Positions 61,616-64,000 of a DNA stretch of 64,000 nt are shown piece after piece. Under the pieces are notes generated by a model. The model was not told the DNA's origin. It saw only the letters and a program-made list of their open reading frames with translations, and did not search any database. The stretch spans positions 1-64,000 of the forward strand of contig JAEEQH010000008.1 in assembly GCA_016285245.1 (NCBI GenBank), in the 5' to 3' direction. Made by a program: the position numbers and the translations under genes. How positions within the stretch are numbered: the first letter of the stretch is position 1; every line of letters begins with the position of its first letter. Source of the DNA: Prevotella sp. GTDB taxonomy: Bacteria; Bacteroidota; Bacteroidia; Bacteroidales; Bacteroidaceae.

Positions 61616-63484
61616 ATGAAACTAAAAACCATTATTATCACACTCTTCGCCCTCACAGCGCTGACGGGACAGGCACAGGTCGTTTGGGAGAACCCATCGG
61701 CGTTTATGGGAGACTACAACTCCGAGTTTGACATCACTAAAGTAGAGCTGAAGTCGACGGAGACCGTTCTGCACATTACGGCCAGCTACAGGCCCGGCAA
61801 CTGGATTCGCTTTGCCAAAGAGTCGTTCTTGCAGACGCCCGACGGCAAGAAGTACGTCATCACAAGCGGCGCTAAGACCAACGAGAAGGAGAGCGACCTA
61901 CAGCCCGACTCCCTCTTCTGGATGCCTGAAAGCGGAAAGGCCAATCTGGCGCTGCACTTCAAGCCTGTACCCCTCGATACCAAGGAGCTGGACTTCTCGG
62001 AGGGCGATTTCGACGGCGCTTTCTGTTTCTGGAACATCTGCGACAGCAAGACCAAGAAGAAGGTGGAGATTCCTGCCGACTGGAAGGACGTGAAATACGC
62101 CAAGGACGAGACGCTGCCCGTTGCCAAGATCAATAAAGGCATCGCCACCATCAAAGTGAAGATGCTGGGCTATAAGCCAGGCATGAATCTGGATTTCTTT
62201 GTGGGCACTTTTATTCCGTTAGGCTCGAGGGAACGTTTCGACAAGACGTTCCGCTTTGCCGATGACGGTACGGTGAAGATAGAGGTTCCCCTGTGGCTGA
62301 CGCGCGAGGTGACTGTCGGCGTGCGTGGACTGGCTTTCGGCAACATCGTCATCGCTCCAGGACAGGAGACGGAGATACTGATGAAGGTCTGCACCGACAA
62401 CAAGCCATTCCTCGCCTTCAAGGGCTACATGGCCAAGACCAACATGGACCTGGTGAATGCGAAAAAATCCGACGAAGCCATCGATCTCGTCGGTAATGAT
62501 GACAAGGTGTTCTTGAAGGTCAGGGAGTGCAAGACGAAGGAGGAGCGCCTGCAGTGCCTGCAGGATATCTTCGACCAGCGCGTGGCCGCTATCAGGAAAT
62601 CGGAATACACCACAGCGGCTCAGGACCTGCTGTGCATGATGGCAGAGTCGAACTTCGTGAAATGGTCGCGCCAGTTTGCATGGAAATATAGCAATTATTA
62701 TGTGGATGAGGACGGAAGGGTGGTCTGGTCTCAGGAGAATATCTTTGAGAAGATGGAGAAGAACAAGGACCTGCTTCCGCTTTCAGAAGAGGAAGAGGCC
62801 TACACTTGGAAGTACCTGAACGAGCCTACATCGCCATGCAGCCAGGAGTTCTGGGATGCGCCACTGAGTATGTACGACAAGAAAGCCTCAGAGAAGAATA
62901 CCTATAACAACGAGCTAAGATGTATACAATCCGTCATGCAGCCAGGGCAAGAGAACCTGATGGATCTGTATATCGAGGTGATGAAACATGAGGACTGCAA
63001 GAACGTCCTCCTTGAGTATCAGGCAGAGCAGAAGCGCATCGCCGACGAGCTGGCCAGCCAGCAGAGCGTCTACTTCCAGAAGTTCGACGACGTGGCCCCT
63101 GAAAACATCCTGCAGACCATCCTCGACCGTTATAAGGGTAAGGCCGTGCTTATCGACATCTGGGCAACGTGGTGCGGTCCCTGCCGTGCCGGACACCAGG
63201 CGATGAAGCCCTTGAAGGAAGAACTGAAAGGACAGAACGTCCAGTTTGTCTACCTCACCTCGCCCACGTCGCCGCTGAAAACCTGGCAGGAGATGCTCAA
63301 AGACATCGACGGCGACCACTACTACCTGACGAAGGAGCAGTACCAGTACGTCCTCGACAAGTACGAGTCTGAGGGCATCCCCACCTACGCCATCTACGAC
63401 ACCAAGGGCAACCTGACCTTCAAAAACATCGGTTTCCCTGGCAACGACGTCATCCGTAAGGAGTTAGAAGCTGCAAGCAAATAA
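61616..63484 (+). CDS. TlpA/ResA-like thioredoxin-domain exported protein
   Basis: The 622-residue product has a signal peptide (about 1-20). A beta-rich N-terminal domain of about 270 residues and a helical middle (about 290-480) have no recognised name but are typical of Bacteroidota TlpA relatives. The last 130 residues are a thioredoxin fold with the redox pair in WATWCGPCRAGH (about 517-528) and the cis-proline segment EGIPTYAIYD. It would reduce or isomerise disulfides of exported proteins, or take part in heme or redox signalling. It starts 14 nt after the Fic remnant and has no obvious promoter of its own, so it may be read from the Fic promoter. Confidence 0.88.
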   Translation: MKLKTIIITLFALTALTGQAQVVWENPSAFMGDYNSEFDITKVELKSTETVLHITASYRPGNWIRFAKESFLQTPDGKKYVITSGAKTNEKESDLQPDSLFWMPESGKANLALHFKPVPLDTKELDFSEGDFDGAFCFWNICDSKTKKKVEIPADWKDVKYAKDETLPVAKINKGIATIKVKMLGYKPGMNLDFFVGTFIPLGSRERFDKTFRFADDGTVKIEVPLWLTREVTVGVRGLAFGNIVIAPGQETEILMKVCTDNKPFLAFKGYMAKTNMDLVNAKKSDEAIDLVGNDDKVFLKVRECKTKEERLQCLQDIFDQRVAAIRKSEYTTAAQDLLCMMAESNFVKWSRQFAWKYSNYYVDEDGRVVWSQENIFEKMEKNKDLLPLSEEEEAYTWKYLNEPTSPCSQEFWDAPLSMYDKKASEKNTYNNELRCIQSVMQPGQENLMDLYIEVMKHEDCKNVLLEYQAEQKRIADELASQQSVYFQKFDDVAPENILQTILDRYKGKAVLIDIWATWCGPCRAGHQAMKPLKEELKGQNVQFVYLTSPTSPLKTWQEMLKDIDGDHYYLTKEQYQYVLDKYESEGIPTYAIYDTKGNLTFKNIGFPGNDVIRKELEAASK

Positions 63485-63505
63485 GAAAAGATATTTATTA
63501 CTATT

Positions 63506-63997
63506 ATGAAACAAAGTATTATTCTCAGCGTAATAATAGTAGCTCTCATAGTGCTATACGCCTACTTCACTGACAACAACCATGACATCCTGCCGCTGAT
63601 CGGATGTTTCCTGTTCGCGTTATACATGAACGAGAAGCATCGCAGACGGAAAGCCGACGATACCGTCAAGCCGTCGGCCATGACCGTTGACGAGCTCACG
63701 GCCCAATACGGCGAGCCGGAGGACGTGATACTTCTGGACGCCACGCGTGGCAACGAGGCGATGGGCGTGATACTGGTCTACAAGAACTTCCTCGTCGTGG
63801 AAGGTCGCCGCTTGGACAAGAGCGCTATTACCGATGTCACCTTTAACAATAGCGGTACGCCCTATGCCCGTGATGAGTATCAGGTCATCATTGCCACGAA
63901 CATTCCCGAGATTGGCTATATCCATGTGAAGGCGGGCTATGACGTTGCCTGGACAAAGGGTGTGGCTGAAGAAATCAGAAAGAATCTGGAGAATTGA
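63506..63997 (+). CDS. Small membrane-anchored protein of unknown function
   Basis: The 163-residue product has one or two N-terminal membrane helices (IILSVIIVALIVLYAYF about 4-20; ILPLIGCFLFALYM about 28-41), a basic stretch (NEKHRRRKA), and a soluble alpha/beta domain. VDELTAQYGEPEDVILLDAT is a prominent feature. I recognise no family. It lies 21 nt after the thioredoxin gene and probably belongs to the same transcript. The stop codon falls 3 nt before the window ends. Confidence 0.75.
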   Translation: MKQSIILSVIIVALIVLYAYFTDNNHDILPLIGCFLFALYMNEKHRRRKADDTVKPSAMTVDELTAQYGEPEDVILLDATRGNEAMGVILVYKNFLVVEGRRLDKSAITDVTFNNSGTPYARDEYQVIIATNIPEIGYIHVKAGYDVAWTKGVAEEIRKNLEN

Positions 63998-64000
63998 AGA

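Overview
The window is a 64 kb chromosomal segment of a member of the Bacteroidales, most likely a Prevotella-type gut or rumen bacterium. The evidence is the promoter style (TAnnTTTG boxes, often with TTTG about 20 bp upstream, and almost no Shine-Dalgarno sites), Bacteroidota-specific families (DUF1573, DUF3316, FISUMP-like domains, a type IX secretion tail, the PadR/PspC pair), and a large set of secreted plant-polysaccharide enzymes. Names of families come from recognising sequence motifs, not from database searches.

Region 1 (1-18.4 kb, nearly all + strand) is housekeeping: trigger factor, clpP-clpX, recQ, guaB, two SurA/PpiC-type periplasmic isomerases, an OstA/LptA-like protein, mutL, tRNA-Val, purB, an RluB-type pseudouridine synthase with a long Gly/Gln/Tyr-rich N-terminus, and asnS. 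Region 2 (18.4-29 kb) is envelope: a candidate small RNA with its own promoter and terminator, a 1368-residue surface lipoprotein with the codon bias of a very highly expressed gene, a four-gene block of lipoproteins and secreted repeat proteins, and an OmpA-family protein. Region 3 (29-39.3 kb) has a LolD-like ATPase, a cation/proton antiporter, asd, an FMN-binding protein, a small lipoprotein, tRNA-Val and tRNA-Leu, an S41 protease, a DUF3316 protein and the topoisomerase IV A subunit.

Region 4 (39.3-57.6 kb) is a plant cell-wall degradation locus. A GH28 enzyme and a two-domain esterase on the + strand flank ten closely spaced - strand genes: carboxylesterase fusion, Fe-alcohol dehydrogenase, GH3, GH9, two sensor proteins without an ATPase domain, nitroreductase, GH5, Gfo/Idh/MocA oxidoreductase and GH43. 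There is no SusC/SusD pair in the window. Region 5 (57.6-64 kb) has PadR and PspC, a SIMPL-domain protein, a decayed HTH-Fic gene, a TlpA-type thioredoxin and a small membrane protein.

The most unusual signal is a family of short tandem arrays. Many are exactly four units of 7 bp (28 bp). The unit sequence differs from locus to locus, but the period and copy number do not. Five such arrays lie exactly 9 nt upstream of a TAnnTTTG box, and two of them are shared by divergent promoters. Similar arrays lie inside coding sequences, in loops, linkers or a signal peptide. Related arrays have 8-bp (six units), 9-bp (three units), 21-bp (four units) and 22-bp (four units) periods.
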